Made by a program: the position numbers and the translations under genes. Positions 1 to 8,592 of a stretch of DNA of 64,000 bases are shown one piece after another. The stretch is taken from positions 2,269,501 to 2,333,500 of the forward strand of contig NZ_CP136594.1 in the NCBI RefSeq assembly GCF_032852305.1. The letters are read 5' to 3'. The DNA is from Parasphingorhabdus sp. SCSIO 66989 (GTDB lineage: Bacteria > Pseudomonadota > Alphaproteobacteria > Sphingomonadales > Sphingomonadaceae). Under the pieces are notes generated by a model. It was not told the origin of the DNA and searched no databases. It saw nothing but the letters and a program-made list of their open reading frames with translations. Position 1 is the first letter of the stretch. Each line of letters opens with the position of its first letter.

Positions 1-480
1 GATATCATAGCAGATGGTAAGGCCGAGCAATCCTGCGGGTGTTTCGGCTGTAACGACCTCTTCCCCCGCGCCATAGACGGCGGACTCACGCCAATCATCG
101 CCATTGCCGAGGGTCACATCGAACAGATGAATCTTGTCATAGCGTGCCTGCATCTGGCCCTTATCATCGATCAGCAGCGACCGATTGCGCCATTTTCCGT
201 CCACGTGCAGCACCGGATGCGAGCCCAGCGCCAGCCAAATGCCATGCTGGGCCGCTGACCGTTGCATCTCGCTGATAAACGCGCTGTCCTTTTCGGCAAC
301 GATATCCGGTGTCGCACGACTGCGTTTGCGGTCAAGCAGGCCCGACATTTCCGGAGTGAACACCATGCCCGCTCCACCGGATGCTGCCTCTTGCAGTGCA
401 TCATCAATGGTCTTGGCATTGGCGCGCCAGTCAATGCCGCTGGTCATCTGCAGAACAGCAATGCGATGCATGGCGCTCAT
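1..480 (-). CDS. Carbon-nitrogen hydrolase (nitrilase superfamily), partial
   Basis: The first 160 residues of a nitrilase-superfamily amidohydrolase; the C-terminal part runs off the left edge. The catalytic triad is visible: Glu44 in the FTPEM stretch, Lys116 in RYDKIHLFDV and the nucleophile Cys157 in LTICYD. Spacing fits the family. Members hydrolyse amides such as omega-amides or small peptides; the substrate cannot be told from this part. Start is the ATG at 480; an ATG at 471 is an alternative. It follows the glutaredoxin gene by 9 bases, so the two are probably co-transcribed. Confidence 0.88.
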   Translation of the reverse strand, partial: MSAMHRIAVLQMTSGIDWRANAKTIDDALQEAASGGAGMVFTPEMSGLLDRKRSRATPDIVAEKDSAFISEMQRSAAQHGIWLALGSHPVLHVDGKWRNRSLLIDDKGQMQARYDKIHLFDVTLGNGDDWRESAVYGAGEEVVTAETPAGLLGLTICYDI

Positions 481-489
481 CGAAGGCAT

Positions 490-747
490 TTACGCGGCGA
501 GCAGCGGGTCCAGCTTGCCAGAAGCTTCCAGCTCGGCAAGATCATCCGATCCGCCAATATGGTGATCATCAATGAATATCTGCGGCACGGTGGTCCGACC
601 ATTGGCGCGCTGGATCATTTCCTCGCGCTTGGGGCCTCCCATTGAGATTTCATATTCTTCAAAGCTCGCGCCCTTCTCTTGCAGCAATGCTTTGGCACGC
701 GCGCAATAGGGGCAGGTGAATTTGGTATAGATTTCAACTTTAGGCAT
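490..747 (-). CDS. grxC: Glutaredoxin 3 family (GrxC)
   Basis: An 85-residue dithiol glutaredoxin, the usual length for GrxC. The redox motif CPYC lies at residues 12-15, and TVPQIF and GGSDDL provide the cis-proline and the glutathione-binding GG-D motif. It reduces protein disulfides and glutathione mixed disulfides in the cytosol. The ATG at 747 has an AGGAAAG ribosome binding site about 7 bases upstream; the reading frame is open further upstream, but the family alignment starts here. It sits between comF and the nitrilase-family hydrolase, all on the minus strand. Confidence 0.95.
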   Translation of the reverse strand: MPKVEIYTKFTCPYCARAKALLQEKGASFEEYEISMGGPKREEMIQRANGRTTVPQIFIDDHHIGGSDDLAELEASGKLDPLLAA

Positions 748-822
748 GGTTTTCAGCTTTCCTGTGTTTGCAGACCAAATGGGGCGCATAGGCGGAAAAA
801 GCAAGCCGCCAGCGCAAGAGCT

Positions 823-1554
823 CTATGTCTCACCCGTTGCCAGCACACGCGCCCAACAGGCAATCACAACCCTGTTCGCGCCCGCACCTTTGAGCAAACG
901 GACACAGCTATTGGCGGTGGCTCCGGTGGTGTAGACATCATCGACGAGCAAGATAGTCCGTCCGCTGACTATCCTCTTCGCATCATCGCTTACAGCAAAG
1001 GCACCGCTCACCGCCTTGGCGCGTTCACGCGCGCGCATCTGTTTCAGCGGCGGCGTTGGCTTGACCCGCATCAGCAGATCATCGCGCATTTCCATCCCGG
1101 TGAGTTTGGCCAACGCCCGGCCAATTAACTGTGCCTGGTTAAAGCCACGCCGCCATATCCGCCAGCGGTGCAGCGGAACCGGGATGATCAATGTATCATC
1201 GGGCATGTCAGATATGCGGCTATCGAGAAAATGCGCGATAAAACTGGCCAATCCAATCCGTCCGGCATGTTTCAACCGCAGCACAATCGGGCGCGAGAAT
1301 TCATCATAGACCACCACCGCCCGTATCCCGTCATGGATAGGCGGGGTCTGTATACAGGAAGCGCATATCAGCTCCTCCCCTGCCGCTTCATCGCCCATAG
1401 GCTTGCCGCAGCTTTTACATTGCGGCGCACTGATAAAATTGAGCTTGGACCAGCTGGACGGGCTGAAGCTATTGGTATCACTCACCATCTCGCCCGATAA
1501 GGGACAGCGCGGTGGCAGCAGCAGATCAAGGCCGGGCCTGACAAAGCGCATCAT
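823..1554 (-). CDS. ComF family amidophosphoribosyltransferase-like protein
   Basis: ComF/GntX-type protein of about 243 residues. Near the N-terminus LLPPRCPLSG and a CKSCG...CASC cluster form the zinc-finger-like region; the C-terminal half carries the PRPP-binding motif ILLVDDVYTTGAT of type I phosphoribosyltransferases. In competent bacteria ComF takes part in processing of incoming single-stranded DNA; in most Proteobacteria its role is unsettled. The start is uncertain: ATG at 1554 or 1551 fits the family N-terminus, ATG at 1581 is possible. Likely the first gene of comF-grxC-hydrolase, and divergent from the methyltransferase gene. Confidence 0.85.
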   Translation of the reverse strand: MMRFVRPGLDLLLPPRCPLSGEMVSDTNSFSPSSWSKLNFISAPQCKSCGKPMGDEAAGEELICASCIQTPPIHDGIRAVVVYDEFSRPIVLRLKHAGRIGLASFIAHFLDSRISDMPDDTLIIPVPLHRWRIWRRGFNQAQLIGRALAKLTGMEMRDDLLMRVKPTPPLKQMRARERAKAVSGAFAVSDDAKRIVSGRTILLVDDVYTTGATANSCVRLLKGAGANRVVIACWARVLATGET

Positions 1555-1623
1555 GGCGGAGTCTTGCGGATCAACGGCCATAGCCTCTTGTCGCGCCAAT
1601 CTTCTCGCGGCACAAGGCCCGGC

Positions 1624-2490
1624 ATGACTCAAGATGGTCCCAAAGACATTTTCGATACGCACCGTCAAAGCCTGCATCGCGCCCGTGCGCATACGATCCG
1701 GACCCGTGACCCAAAGGCGGATATTGTCTCTGAACTGATGGCTGAGGAAATTATCGCTCGACTGGAATGGGTTACACGTGATTTCAGAGAAGCATTGATA
1801 ATTGGCAATGCGCCGAAATCGCTTCTCGATGCCTTAGCTGATCGCGATATTGCAGCAACTCTTTGCGATATCGTGCCTGTGGATGGCACAGACCCGGTGA
1901 AACTGGACCGTTGGGATATCCTGCCAGAGACTATCGGCAGGCCCGATCTGGTAATCAGCCTTGGTATATTGGATGCGGTGAATGACCTGCCAGGTCTGTT
2001 GATCCAGATACGCCGCGCGCTGAAGCCTGATGGGCTATTCCTCGGCGCGATGCTCGGGGCAGGCAGCATGTCCCGGCTTAAAGCCGCCATGATAGCTGCA
2101 GATGAGGCCAAAGCGACCCCGCATATCCATCCGCAAATTGATGTTCGCGCAGCCGGCAACTTACTCAGCCGTTGCGGCTTCACCATGCCGGTGACCGACA
2201 GCGACAGCATGCGATTGCGCTATTCGGATATGATGGGACTGGTGCGCGATATCCGCGCCTTTGGCGGCACCAATGCTCTGGCCGGAGCGCTCTATCCCGT
2301 CAGCAAATCAGGGCTGATCGCCGCGTTCCGCAACTTCGCAAATCAAGCCGATGATGATGGCAAGACAGCAGAACAGCTGGAATTTATCTGGATAAGCGGC
2401 TGGGCCCCCTCCCCCGATCAACCCAAGCCCGCACGGCGCGGCAGCGCAACCGCCTCATTAGCAGATGCGCTACGCAAAAAGCCTGAATAG
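1624..2490 (+). CDS. SAM-dependent methyltransferase, BioC/NDUFAF5-like
   Basis: A 288-residue class I methyltransferase-fold protein. The N-terminal DIFDTHRQSLHRARA resembles the IFDR...RRRDRA start of the NDUFAF5/BioC-like group found beside comF in alphaproteobacteria. The core shows a weakly glycine-rich motif I region (ALIIGNAP) and the DLVISLGILDAVNDL segment typical of the group. The mitochondrial relative NDUFAF5 hydroxylates an arginine of complex I subunit NDUFS7; whether this bacterial protein methylates or hydroxylates is unknown. The ATG at 1624 is preferred over 1564 because the family motif starts just after it and 1564 would run deep into the comF promoter. Confidence 0.8.
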   Translation: MTQDGPKDIFDTHRQSLHRARAHTIRTRDPKADIVSELMAEEIIARLEWVTRDFREALIIGNAPKSLLDALADRDIAATLCDIVPVDGTDPVKLDRWDILPETIGRPDLVISLGILDAVNDLPGLLIQIRRALKPDGLFLGAMLGAGSMSRLKAAMIAADEAKATPHIHPQIDVRAAGNLLSRCGFTMPVTDSDSMRLRYSDMMGLVRDIRAFGGTNALAGALYPVSKSGLIAAFRNFANQADDDGKTAEQLEFIWISGWAPSPDQPKPARRGSATASLADALRKKPE

Positions 2491-2502
2491 AACGCTAGTG
2501 AT

Positions 2503-3837
2503 TTAGCGCGATGCGAAGCGGGTTCCGGCAATGGATTTGCCCGCCTTGCGGACAATGCAGCTGCCGCCGCTCGCTTTGATACCATTGCACATTGCAATGG
2601 CGGACTGGCGATTACCAAGACCGGCAGCCGATACGCGATGCAACTTGCGGCCGCGCGAGGTGACCGGCGTCCGCACATGATCAAAGCCGCGCAATTCGCG
2701 ATATTTGCCAGAAAAGACTGACCATGCCCGCTCAGCATTTGCCTGTGACGAGAATGCACCAAGCTGCACGATATAGCTGCCTTCGCGCACGCTACCGGAA
2801 TTGGCCGCGCGAAAGGCTGCGCGCGCCGGAGCAGGCTTTGCGACGGCTTTGGGTGCAGGTGTCGCTTTCGCAGGTTTTGCAGCAGGAATTTCAATCGACT
2901 CAACCTGCTTGACCCGAATAGGCTTTTCCGGAGCAGCAATCAGCGGAACAGGAGCCGCAGCGGCCAGTTGCACTGGCGCTTGCGGGACCGCGACGCTTGG
3001 CGCAGACTCGGCCTCGAACTCTGGTTTTTCCGGAGCTTTCTCAAGCTTCTCCGCTTCGGCTTTGGCCTCCGCCTGCATGACCGTATCGGTCAGGGCAACC
3101 GCCATTTCATTTTCCGTCTGCGGTGCGAGGGCGAGTTGCGCAGGCTGGCCATCATCCGCCTGATAGGCCTTTACGCCCAAAAGAGCAGCGACGCGCATCT
3201 GCGCCAGATCAGGTCGTGCGGTGCGGGCCCATTCAAGGATGCGTGCATTGGCCTGTTCAGGCGAGACGTCCTGGCTGGCGAGCAGTTTCGCTTCGCTCCA
3301 GCGGCCATCCAACGCGTAGCTATAAGCGAGGTTCTGACGCACTTTGGGCGAATTGACGCCATTGCGCACTAGGTCTTCAAGCAAACGCACGCCCTGTTTC
3401 ACATCCCCTGCCAGAGCCATCGCCAGACCATAATCGCTTGCCGGTATGGCATCGCGATGATCGGCCAGCAGATTTCGCGCCGTGACTGATTTGTCATTGG
3501 CGACATAGGCCAGTGCGAGACTGATCACAGTGCGGGCGCTTGTATCACCCAGTTCCAGCGCGTCCTCAAATGTCTTTTCAGCCGACATGAAGCGACCGGC
3601 GGCCAGATAGGATTGCGCCAGCACAGAACGCGCTGCAACTTCTCGCGGTCCCACTCTCACGGCTTCTTCTGCCCGGGCAATCGCATCCAGCGTATCGCCC
3701 TTTTCAAGCGCTTTTTCCGCCTTCGCGGTCAATGATTGCGGACGGGCCGACTGGCTCCCGCTGGCGCAACTGGCCAGGCTGGCTCCCATGATCAAAGAGG
3801 AAACCGCGATTTTCCATACAGATTTGCGTGTCATCAT
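2503..3837 (-). CDS. TPR and SPOR domain lipoprotein
   Basis: A 444-residue secreted lipoprotein. The signal peptide ends in a lipobox LASC with Cys24 as the lipidated residue. TPR-like helical repeats fill residues about 40-250, followed by a Pro/Ala/Lys-rich linker and a C-terminal SPOR domain beginning GSYIVQLGAFSSQANAE. SPOR domains bind denuded glycan strands at the division septum, so a septal periplasmic location is inferred. The ATG at 3837 has an AGGGG site 7 bases upstream. It follows the ribbon-helix-helix gene by 13 bases and so belongs to the parA operon. Partners are not known. Confidence 0.88.
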   Translation of the reverse strand: MMTRKSVWKIAVSSLIMGASLASCASGSQSARPQSLTAKAEKALEKGDTLDAIARAEEAVRVGPREVAARSVLAQSYLAAGRFMSAEKTFEDALELGDTSARTVISLALAYVANDKSVTARNLLADHRDAIPASDYGLAMALAGDVKQGVRLLEDLVRNGVNSPKVRQNLAYSYALDGRWSEAKLLASQDVSPEQANARILEWARTARPDLAQMRVAALLGVKAYQADDGQPAQLALAPQTENEMAVALTDTVMQAEAKAEAEKLEKAPEKPEFEAESAPSVAVPQAPVQLAAAAPVPLIAAPEKPIRVKQVESIEIPAAKPAKATPAPKAVAKPAPARAAFRAANSGSVREGSYIVQLGAFSSQANAERAWSVFSGKYRELRGFDHVRTPVTSRGRKLHRVSAAGLGNRQSAIAMCNGIKASGGSCIVRKAGKSIAGTRFASR

Positions 3838-3850
3838 CGTAACCCCTGTC

Positions 3851-4516
3851 TCAAACTGTCTTTTTCGGTCCGGGAATCTGCCCGGCCAGCGCATCAATTT
3901 CGGGTAAGGCATCGAGCATTTGGTCAAGCGCCTGAGTCACCAGTTGCTGCGCCGACTGATTCTGCACCGCACAGGCCAGCCGCAGCCGCAAATGGCGTTC
4001 GGCATCGAGGCGCAAGGTGAAGGCAGCGCGCTTGGTGCGGGCCTTTGGTTCCGTTTTGCCTGTTTTGTGGCTTTCCAAGGCTGTGTCGCCAATGTCAGCT
4101 TTGACTGGCTTGCTGTCAGACTTGGCCGTCACCGGTTTGGTCGACAGGATAGCGTCGATATCGCGCGCAGGCGCATCGCCGCCGGTTTCCTCGACAGGCT
4201 CTTCAGCTTTCGTCTGGTCCTGCAGGCTACGATTCAGCTCTTCCTGCTGCTTAATCACCTCGGGAATGGCTCCGGCAAGCGGATTGCTCTTCGGCTCCTT
4301 CGCAGTGCTTTCACCAGATGGGTCTATCGATTCAGGCTCTGCGGGCTGCGGCGGATCGACATCATAGCCCATATCGTTCCAGCCAAGATCTTCGTGCATC
4401 ACCTTCTCAACAGGATCAGGTGCAAAGTTGATCTGGCGGCGCATCGCAGGGCGCGCCGCACCTTTGCGGGCCAACAGGCCTGATGAAAGAGAGGCCAATG
4501 GTTTGGGATCACCCAT
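3851..4516 (-). CDS. Ribbon-helix-helix protein, putative ParA partner
   Basis: A 221-residue protein of unknown function. Residues 1-160 are acidic and Pro/Lys-rich, apparently disordered. Residues 163-203 fit a ribbon-helix-helix fold: a strand AAFTLRLDAE, a helix around RHLRLRLACAVQNQS and a second helix AQQLVTQALDQML, the pattern of Arc/MetJ/ParG-type DNA-binding dimers. It starts 13 bases after the parA stop. By analogy with plasmid ParF/ParG and with bacterial positioning ATPases that pair with a small adaptor, it may be the ParA activator or cargo adaptor; this is inference. Some alphaproteobacterial genomes label such proteins only as conserved hypothetical. Confidence 0.65.
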   Translation of the reverse strand: MGDPKPLASLSSGLLARKGAARPAMRRQINFAPDPVEKVMHEDLGWNDMGYDVDPPQPAEPESIDPSGESTAKEPKSNPLAGAIPEVIKQQEELNRSLQDQTKAEEPVEETGGDAPARDIDAILSTKPVTAKSDSKPVKADIGDTALESHKTGKTEPKARTKRAAFTLRLDAERHLRLRLACAVQNQSAQQLVTQALDQMLDALPEIDALAGQIPGPKKTV

Positions 4517-4529
4517 GATTATCGCCTCC

Positions 4530-5255
4530 TCAGGAACCAGCTACTCGACGGCCAAAACCACCCATGGGGCGCGGTGCACCAGGCATCGGCGCGACATGGG
4601 TCGCAGCCGGTGCGCTGAAAACCGTTCGGCGGAAATTCTTTTCGAGGCGGTCTGAAATATAGGTCCACAAGGCCGTTATCTCGGCGGCAGACTTGCCGTT
4701 TGGGTCAACCTCCATCACCGTGCGGCCATCGATCATCGAGGCGGCAAAATCGGTGCGGTGGTGCAAGGTGGTCGGCGCGACGGTGCCATGTTGTGATAGC
4801 GCGACGGCGGCCTCAGAAGTGATTTTTGCTTTGGGCGTCGCTGCGTTGACGACGAATACGAGCGGCTTGCCAGCACGCTCGCATAAATCGACTGTTGCGC
4901 CGACTGCACGCAGATCATGCGGACTTGGGCGCGTCGGAACGACAATCAGCTCGGCAACTGAGATAACGCTTTGGATCGCCATGGTAATCGCAGGCGGCGT
5001 ATCAATCACCGCCAGTTTGAAACCCTGCTGGCGCAATACAGCCAGATCAGAAGCCAAGCGTGCCACAGTCGTTTGGGCAAAGGCCGGGTACTCCGCTTCG
5101 CGCTCATTCCACCAGTCAGCCAATGAGCCTTGCGGGTCAATATCGATAAGGACAACGGGACCCGCACCAGAAAGCTGGGCCTGAACAGCCAAATGGCCGG
5201 ACAATGTGGTTTTGCCCGATCCACCCTTTTGCGATGCCAATGCCAGAACGCGCAC
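4530..5255 (-). CDS. parA: ParA/MinD family ATPase
   Basis: A 241-residue ParA-type ATPase without an N-terminal helix-turn-helix, i.e. the short form (type Ib-like). The deviant Walker A motif KGGSGKTT is at residues 10-17, with Walker A' DIDPQGSL and Walker B-like AVIDTPP. Such ATPases dimerise on ATP, bind DNA or membrane nonspecifically and position chromosomes, plasmids or protein clusters. No parB or parS accompanies it, so it is unlikely to be the main chromosome segregation ParA. It leads an operon with a ribbon-helix-helix protein and a septal SPOR lipoprotein, which points to a role in cargo or division-site positioning. Confidence 0.85.
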   Translation of the reverse strand: MRVLALASQKGGSGKTTLSGHLAVQAQLSGAGPVVLIDIDPQGSLADWWNEREAEYPAFAQTTVARLASDLAVLRQQGFKLAVIDTPPAITMAIQSVISVAELIVVPTRPSPHDLRAVGATVDLCERAGKPLVFVVNAATPKAKITSEAAVALSQHGTVAPTTLHHRTDFAASMIDGRTVMEVDPNGKSAAEITALWTYISDRLEKNFRRTVFSAPAATHVAPMPGAPRPMGGFGRRVAGS

Positions 5256-5373
5256 GTTGATCCCCTTGGTTCCTTAACTTCTCCAAAGGGTTTCGCAGAA
5301 CAGACCTAATTTTGAGTTAACACCGTCGATAGAACGGCGTCGCTGCGCCAAATCCCCTATCGTCAACGCTTTC

Positions 5374-5388
5374 CTAATATATTATTAG
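5374..5388. promoter_or_regulatory. AT-rich palindrome in the parA/SPOR divergent intergenic region
   Basis: CTAATA and TATTAG are perfect inverted 6-mers separated by TAT. It lies in the 244-base region between the divergent parA operon and the SPOR/Sel1 gene, in a locally AT-rich stretch of otherwise GC-rich DNA. It could be an operator or part of a promoter; no protein can be assigned. Confidence 0.3.
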
Positions 5389-5499
5389 CTAAAGACATTG
5401 CCGATCTGGTTGCAGGGTTTTGCCCTTCGCAATGAAGATTTGCCGTCAAAAGGATATCATCGCGTTAACCGCAAAGTTGGGGCGAAGAGGAGTTACAAA

Positions 5500-6618
5500 A
5501 TGCGATCCACCGACAAGAGAGTCCGTGCTTTTGGTGCCCTTTTTATCGCCACACTAATGACCACCTCCTCTCCGGCTCTGGCCGATGTGAAAACTGGAGT
5601 CGAGGCATGGGAAAAAGGCGATTTCAGCACCGCGGTAAATGAGTGGCGGCAGCCCGCGCTCGATGGCGACCCGGATGCGCAGTTCAACCTTGGTCAGGCC
5701 TATAAGCTGGGCCGGGGCGTCCCTATGGACCTAACGGTGGCGGCGGACTGGTTTCGCAAGGCAGCAGAGCAAAACCACATTAAAGCAGCCGACAATTATG
5801 GCTTGATCCTGTTCCAGAATAACCAGCGGCAGGAAGCGATTCCATGGCTGCAGCAATCGGCCAAACGTGGAGAGCCGCGGGCACAATATCTGATGGGTAC
5901 AGCCCATTTTAACGGCAATCTGGTGGAGAAAGACTGGGTTCGAGCCTATGCGCTGATGACCCGGGCTTCGTCTTCGGGCCTGCCTCAGGCATCGAAGAAC
6001 CTGTCGGCCATGGACCAGTATCTCTCACTGGAACAACGGCAACAGGGTATTACGCTGGCCGGACAGTTGGAGCAGGAAGCAACACGCGAACGTCAGCGGC
6101 AACTGGCCGCTGCAACGCTTCCCCCGGACAGCAATCCTCCCGCGACGCCTGCGCCGATACGCACACCGCCAGCAGCACCACGAGCTATTCCCTCCACTCA
6201 ATTACCGCCATCGACTGTGGCAATGCCTGCGCCGCAGAAAGTGGCCGCAACTGTTGATCCGACCACGATCGATCCCAGAACAGCCGGCGCGGATTTCGCA
6301 GGAGGATCGACGGCAGCGCCGATGACTCAAGCTGTTGCTGCTGCACCGGTTACCAGTGCGCGTTCTGCGCCGCCAACAGCCCGAACCGGTAATTGGCGAG
6401 TACAATTGGGGGCATTCAGCACCCAAGCCAAAGCGCAGGCATTGTGGAATAATCTGGAACGCCGCAATACAGCGCTGACGAGCCTGCAGCCCTATCTGGT
6501 GAATGCCGGAAATGTGACCCGCCTTCAAGTCGGCCCCTTTGCCAGCCGCAATGACGCCAACCGCCTGTGCAACAGCCTGAAAGCCAATGGGCAAGACTGT
6601 TTCAGCGTTCGGAAGTAG
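5500..6618 (+). CDS. Sel1-like repeat and SPOR domain periplasmic protein
   Basis: A 372-residue exported protein with a signal peptide ending SSPALA. Residues about 35-160 hold Sel1-like repeats (for example DAQFNLGQAYKLGRGVPMD and RAQYLMGTAHFNGN). A long Pro/Ala/Thr-rich linker leads to a C-terminal SPOR domain starting GNWRVQLGAFSTQAKA. The SPOR domain suggests binding to septal peptidoglycan. The ATG at 5500 has an ideal AGGAG site 8 bases upstream; the open frame reaching back to 5398 lacks one. Divergent from parA, whose operon ends with another SPOR protein, so the two may act together. Confidence 0.88.
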   Translation: MRSTDKRVRAFGALFIATLMTTSSPALADVKTGVEAWEKGDFSTAVNEWRQPALDGDPDAQFNLGQAYKLGRGVPMDLTVAADWFRKAAEQNHIKAADNYGLILFQNNQRQEAIPWLQQSAKRGEPRAQYLMGTAHFNGNLVEKDWVRAYALMTRASSSGLPQASKNLSAMDQYLSLEQRQQGITLAGQLEQEATRERQRQLAAATLPPDSNPPATPAPIRTPPAAPRAIPSTQLPPSTVAMPAPQKVAATVDPTTIDPRTAGADFAGGSTAAPMTQAVAAAPVTSARSAPPTARTGNWRVQLGAFSTQAKAQALWNNLERRNTALTSLQPYLVNAGNVTRLQVGPFASRNDANRLCNSLKANGQDCFSVRK

Positions 6619-6624
6619 GCCAGC

Positions 6625-7530
6625 CTAATCTTGCCACTTGGTGCGCGGGATGCCGAGCGCGTAAAGCGCTGCGGTGAGACCATTGTGCCGAATGGCAAAA
6701 TCAGCCACCTCATAGGCAATAGGCTTGGCGCAATAGGCGGCGCTAAAACCCGCGGCGTTGAGCATGGGAATATCATTGGCACCATCGCCCAAGGCCATGG
6801 TCTGCTCCGTTGCGAGATTTAGCAGCCCGCGCTCGCGTTCCAGCACATGCGCCTTCATCGCAGCATCGACCATCGGACCGGATACGGTTCCCAGCAAATG
6901 GCCATCCTCGACATCCAGCCGATTGGCCACCACGCCCTGAAAGCCGATTTCCGCCGCTATGGGGTCGGCGAAGTGATGGAAGCCACCGGATACCAGCACC
7001 GTATCCGCCCCCAATTTGCGCATCGTCCGTACCAATGTCCGCGCGCCGGGATTGGGAGAAACGCGTTCGGCAAGACATTCGGCGATCACATGTTCAGGCA
7101 GGCCTTTGAGTAACGCAACACGCTCTTTGAGCGATGCGGCAAAGTCGAGTTCGCCCTGCATAGCGCGCTCGGTAATCGCGGTGACCTCATCGCGCACCCC
7201 GGCGAAATCGGCGAGCTCATCGATACATTCCTGTCCGATCATGGTGCTGTCCATGTCCGAAAGCATCAGCTTGGGTATCGGTGCATCGGCGGGGCGAATG
7301 GCAAAATCGATTCTGTCGCTAAGTGGCTCCAGGGCCTTGCGCACATCCCTTAAGTTCACAGAGTTCACACCTGTGAGCCCTATGCGCGCCACCTGATCAG
7401 GCTCCAGCCATGAGGGCTCTCCGGCGCTGTATCCGGCACTTTCCAACAGGCTTAGGGCTTCTCCAACATCCAACACCGATCCGGGGGATGGCGTGTCGGC
7501 ATTTGCTGCTATGAGCGTGACTATGAGCAT
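6625..7530 (-). CDS. serB: Phosphoserine phosphatase SerB
   Basis: A 301-residue SerB, last step of serine synthesis (phosphoserine to serine). An N-terminal ACT-like region is followed by the HAD core: motif I with nucleophile Asp in [10 protein letters not shown], motif [12 protein letters not shown], and motif [15 protein letters not shown]. Length fits the alphaproteobacterial enzyme. The ATG at 7530 has a GAGAGGA site 7 bases upstream; the longer open frame is discarded. The start lies inside the 5' end of the divergently read miaA. Confidence 0.95.
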   Translation of the reverse strand: MLIVTLIAANADTPSPGSVLDVGEALSLLESAGYSAGEPSWLEPDQVARIGLTGVNSVNLRDVRKALEPLSDRIDFAIRPADAPIPKLMLSDMDSTMIGQECIDELADFAGVRDEVTAITERAMQGELDFAASLKERVALLKGLPEHVIAECLAERVSPNPGARTLVRTMRKLGADTVLVSGGFHHFADPIAAEIGFQGVVANRLDVEDGHLLGTVSGPMVDAAMKAHVLERERGLLNLATEQTMALGDGANDIPMLNAAGFSAAYCAKPIAYEVADFAIRHNGLTAALYALGIPRTKWQD

Positions 7531-8494
7531 CAAAGAATCCTCTCTGGCGAGCGACAAACCACCCGTTGCGCTTATTGCCGGACCAACCGCCAGCGGCAAG
7601 AGCGGAATGGCGGTGGCGTTGGCGCAGAGGCTGAAAAATGACGGCCGGGATGCTGTGGTTATCAATGCCGATGCCAGTCAGGTCTATCGCGATTTGGCCG
7701 TCCTTTCGGCACGACCTGATGCAGATGAAATGGCAGGCATAGAGCATCGGCTCTTTGGCTATCGTGATGGCGCAGAACCTTTTTCGGCTGCCGATTGGGC
7801 CGCAGATGCGCGCGCTGAAATCGCTGCCACGCACCAAGCCGACACCATCCCGATACTGGTCGGTGGCACCGGCATGTATCTGCGTACATTGCTGGATGGC
7901 ATCGCGCCTGTTCCTGATATCGCTGCAGATGTGCGGAAAGAAGTGCGCGACCTGACAACGGAGCAGGCTTGGGCAGCGCTCGAAATAGAAGACTCTGTCG
8001 CAGCCCGCGAACTGCATCCCAATGATACCAGCCGTATCCAGCGCGCTCTGGAAGTAGCACGCCAGACAGGCCGAAGCATTACCGATTGGCGCAAGGAGAA
8101 GGCTGGCGGCATAAGCGACAATATTTCGCTCGTGCCGCTTATCCTATTACCACCACGGGATTGGCTCTATGCCCGATGCGATCAGCGCTTTATCGCGATG
8201 CTGGATCAGGGCGCTATCGCGGAAGTCGAAGCGCTCGTCGCCCGCGAATTGCCCGATACCCTGCCTGTTATGCGCGCCATTGGTGTACCACAAATCGCCG
8301 CATGGCTAGCGGGCGAGATTGATCACGAATCCATGATTGCCAATGGCCAGATGGAAACGCGGCGCTATGCCAAACGGCAATATACCTGGTTCAGCAACCA
8401 ATCGGATAGCGCATGGCCGCGTCATGAAGGCACAATAAATGTCGAAAATAGAGATAAATTAGTAACAAAATTATACGATATGTTGTTGACATAA
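7523..8494 (+). CDS. miaA: tRNA dimethylallyltransferase MiaA
   Basis: Transfers a dimethylallyl group to N6 of adenosine 37 in tRNAs reading UNN codons. The P-loop GPTASGKS is near the N-terminus, [13 protein letters not shown] is the typical substrate-binding segment, and YAKRQYTWF is the C-terminal signature. Start is uncertain: ATG at 7523 is taken because it is closest to the P-loop; ATG at 7511 or GTG at 7493 are in frame, and none has a clear ribosome binding site. It overlaps the serB start head to head. Confidence 0.93.
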   Translation: MSIKESSLASDKPPVALIAGPTASGKSGMAVALAQRLKNDGRDAVVINADASQVYRDLAVLSARPDADEMAGIEHRLFGYRDGAEPFSAADWAADARAEIAATHQADTIPILVGGTGMYLRTLLDGIAPVPDIAADVRKEVRDLTTEQAWAALEIEDSVAARELHPNDTSRIQRALEVARQTGRSITDWRKEKAGGISDNISLVPLILLPPRDWLYARCDQRFIAMLDQGAIAEVEALVARELPDTLPVMRAIGVPQIAAWLAGEIDHESMIANGQMETRRYAKRQYTWFSNQSDSAWPRHEGTINVENRDKLVTKLYDMLLT

Positions 8495-8592
8495 CATTTT
8501 GTGATTCATATTACGCCGCGGTTGCTGCACGGCAGCATCGTGTTTACCGACAGATTCGTTTTTCTCATGTCATGATAGAAGAGGTTGGAACA

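Noticed and set aside
4530-5255. ParA as a sign of an integrated plasmid
   Set aside because: No replication initiator, parB/parS, relaxase or integrase nearby; neighbours are chromosomal housekeeping genes.
8516-8532. GCTGC-ACG-GCAGC hairpin as miaA terminator
   Set aside because: Short stem and no T-tract on either side.
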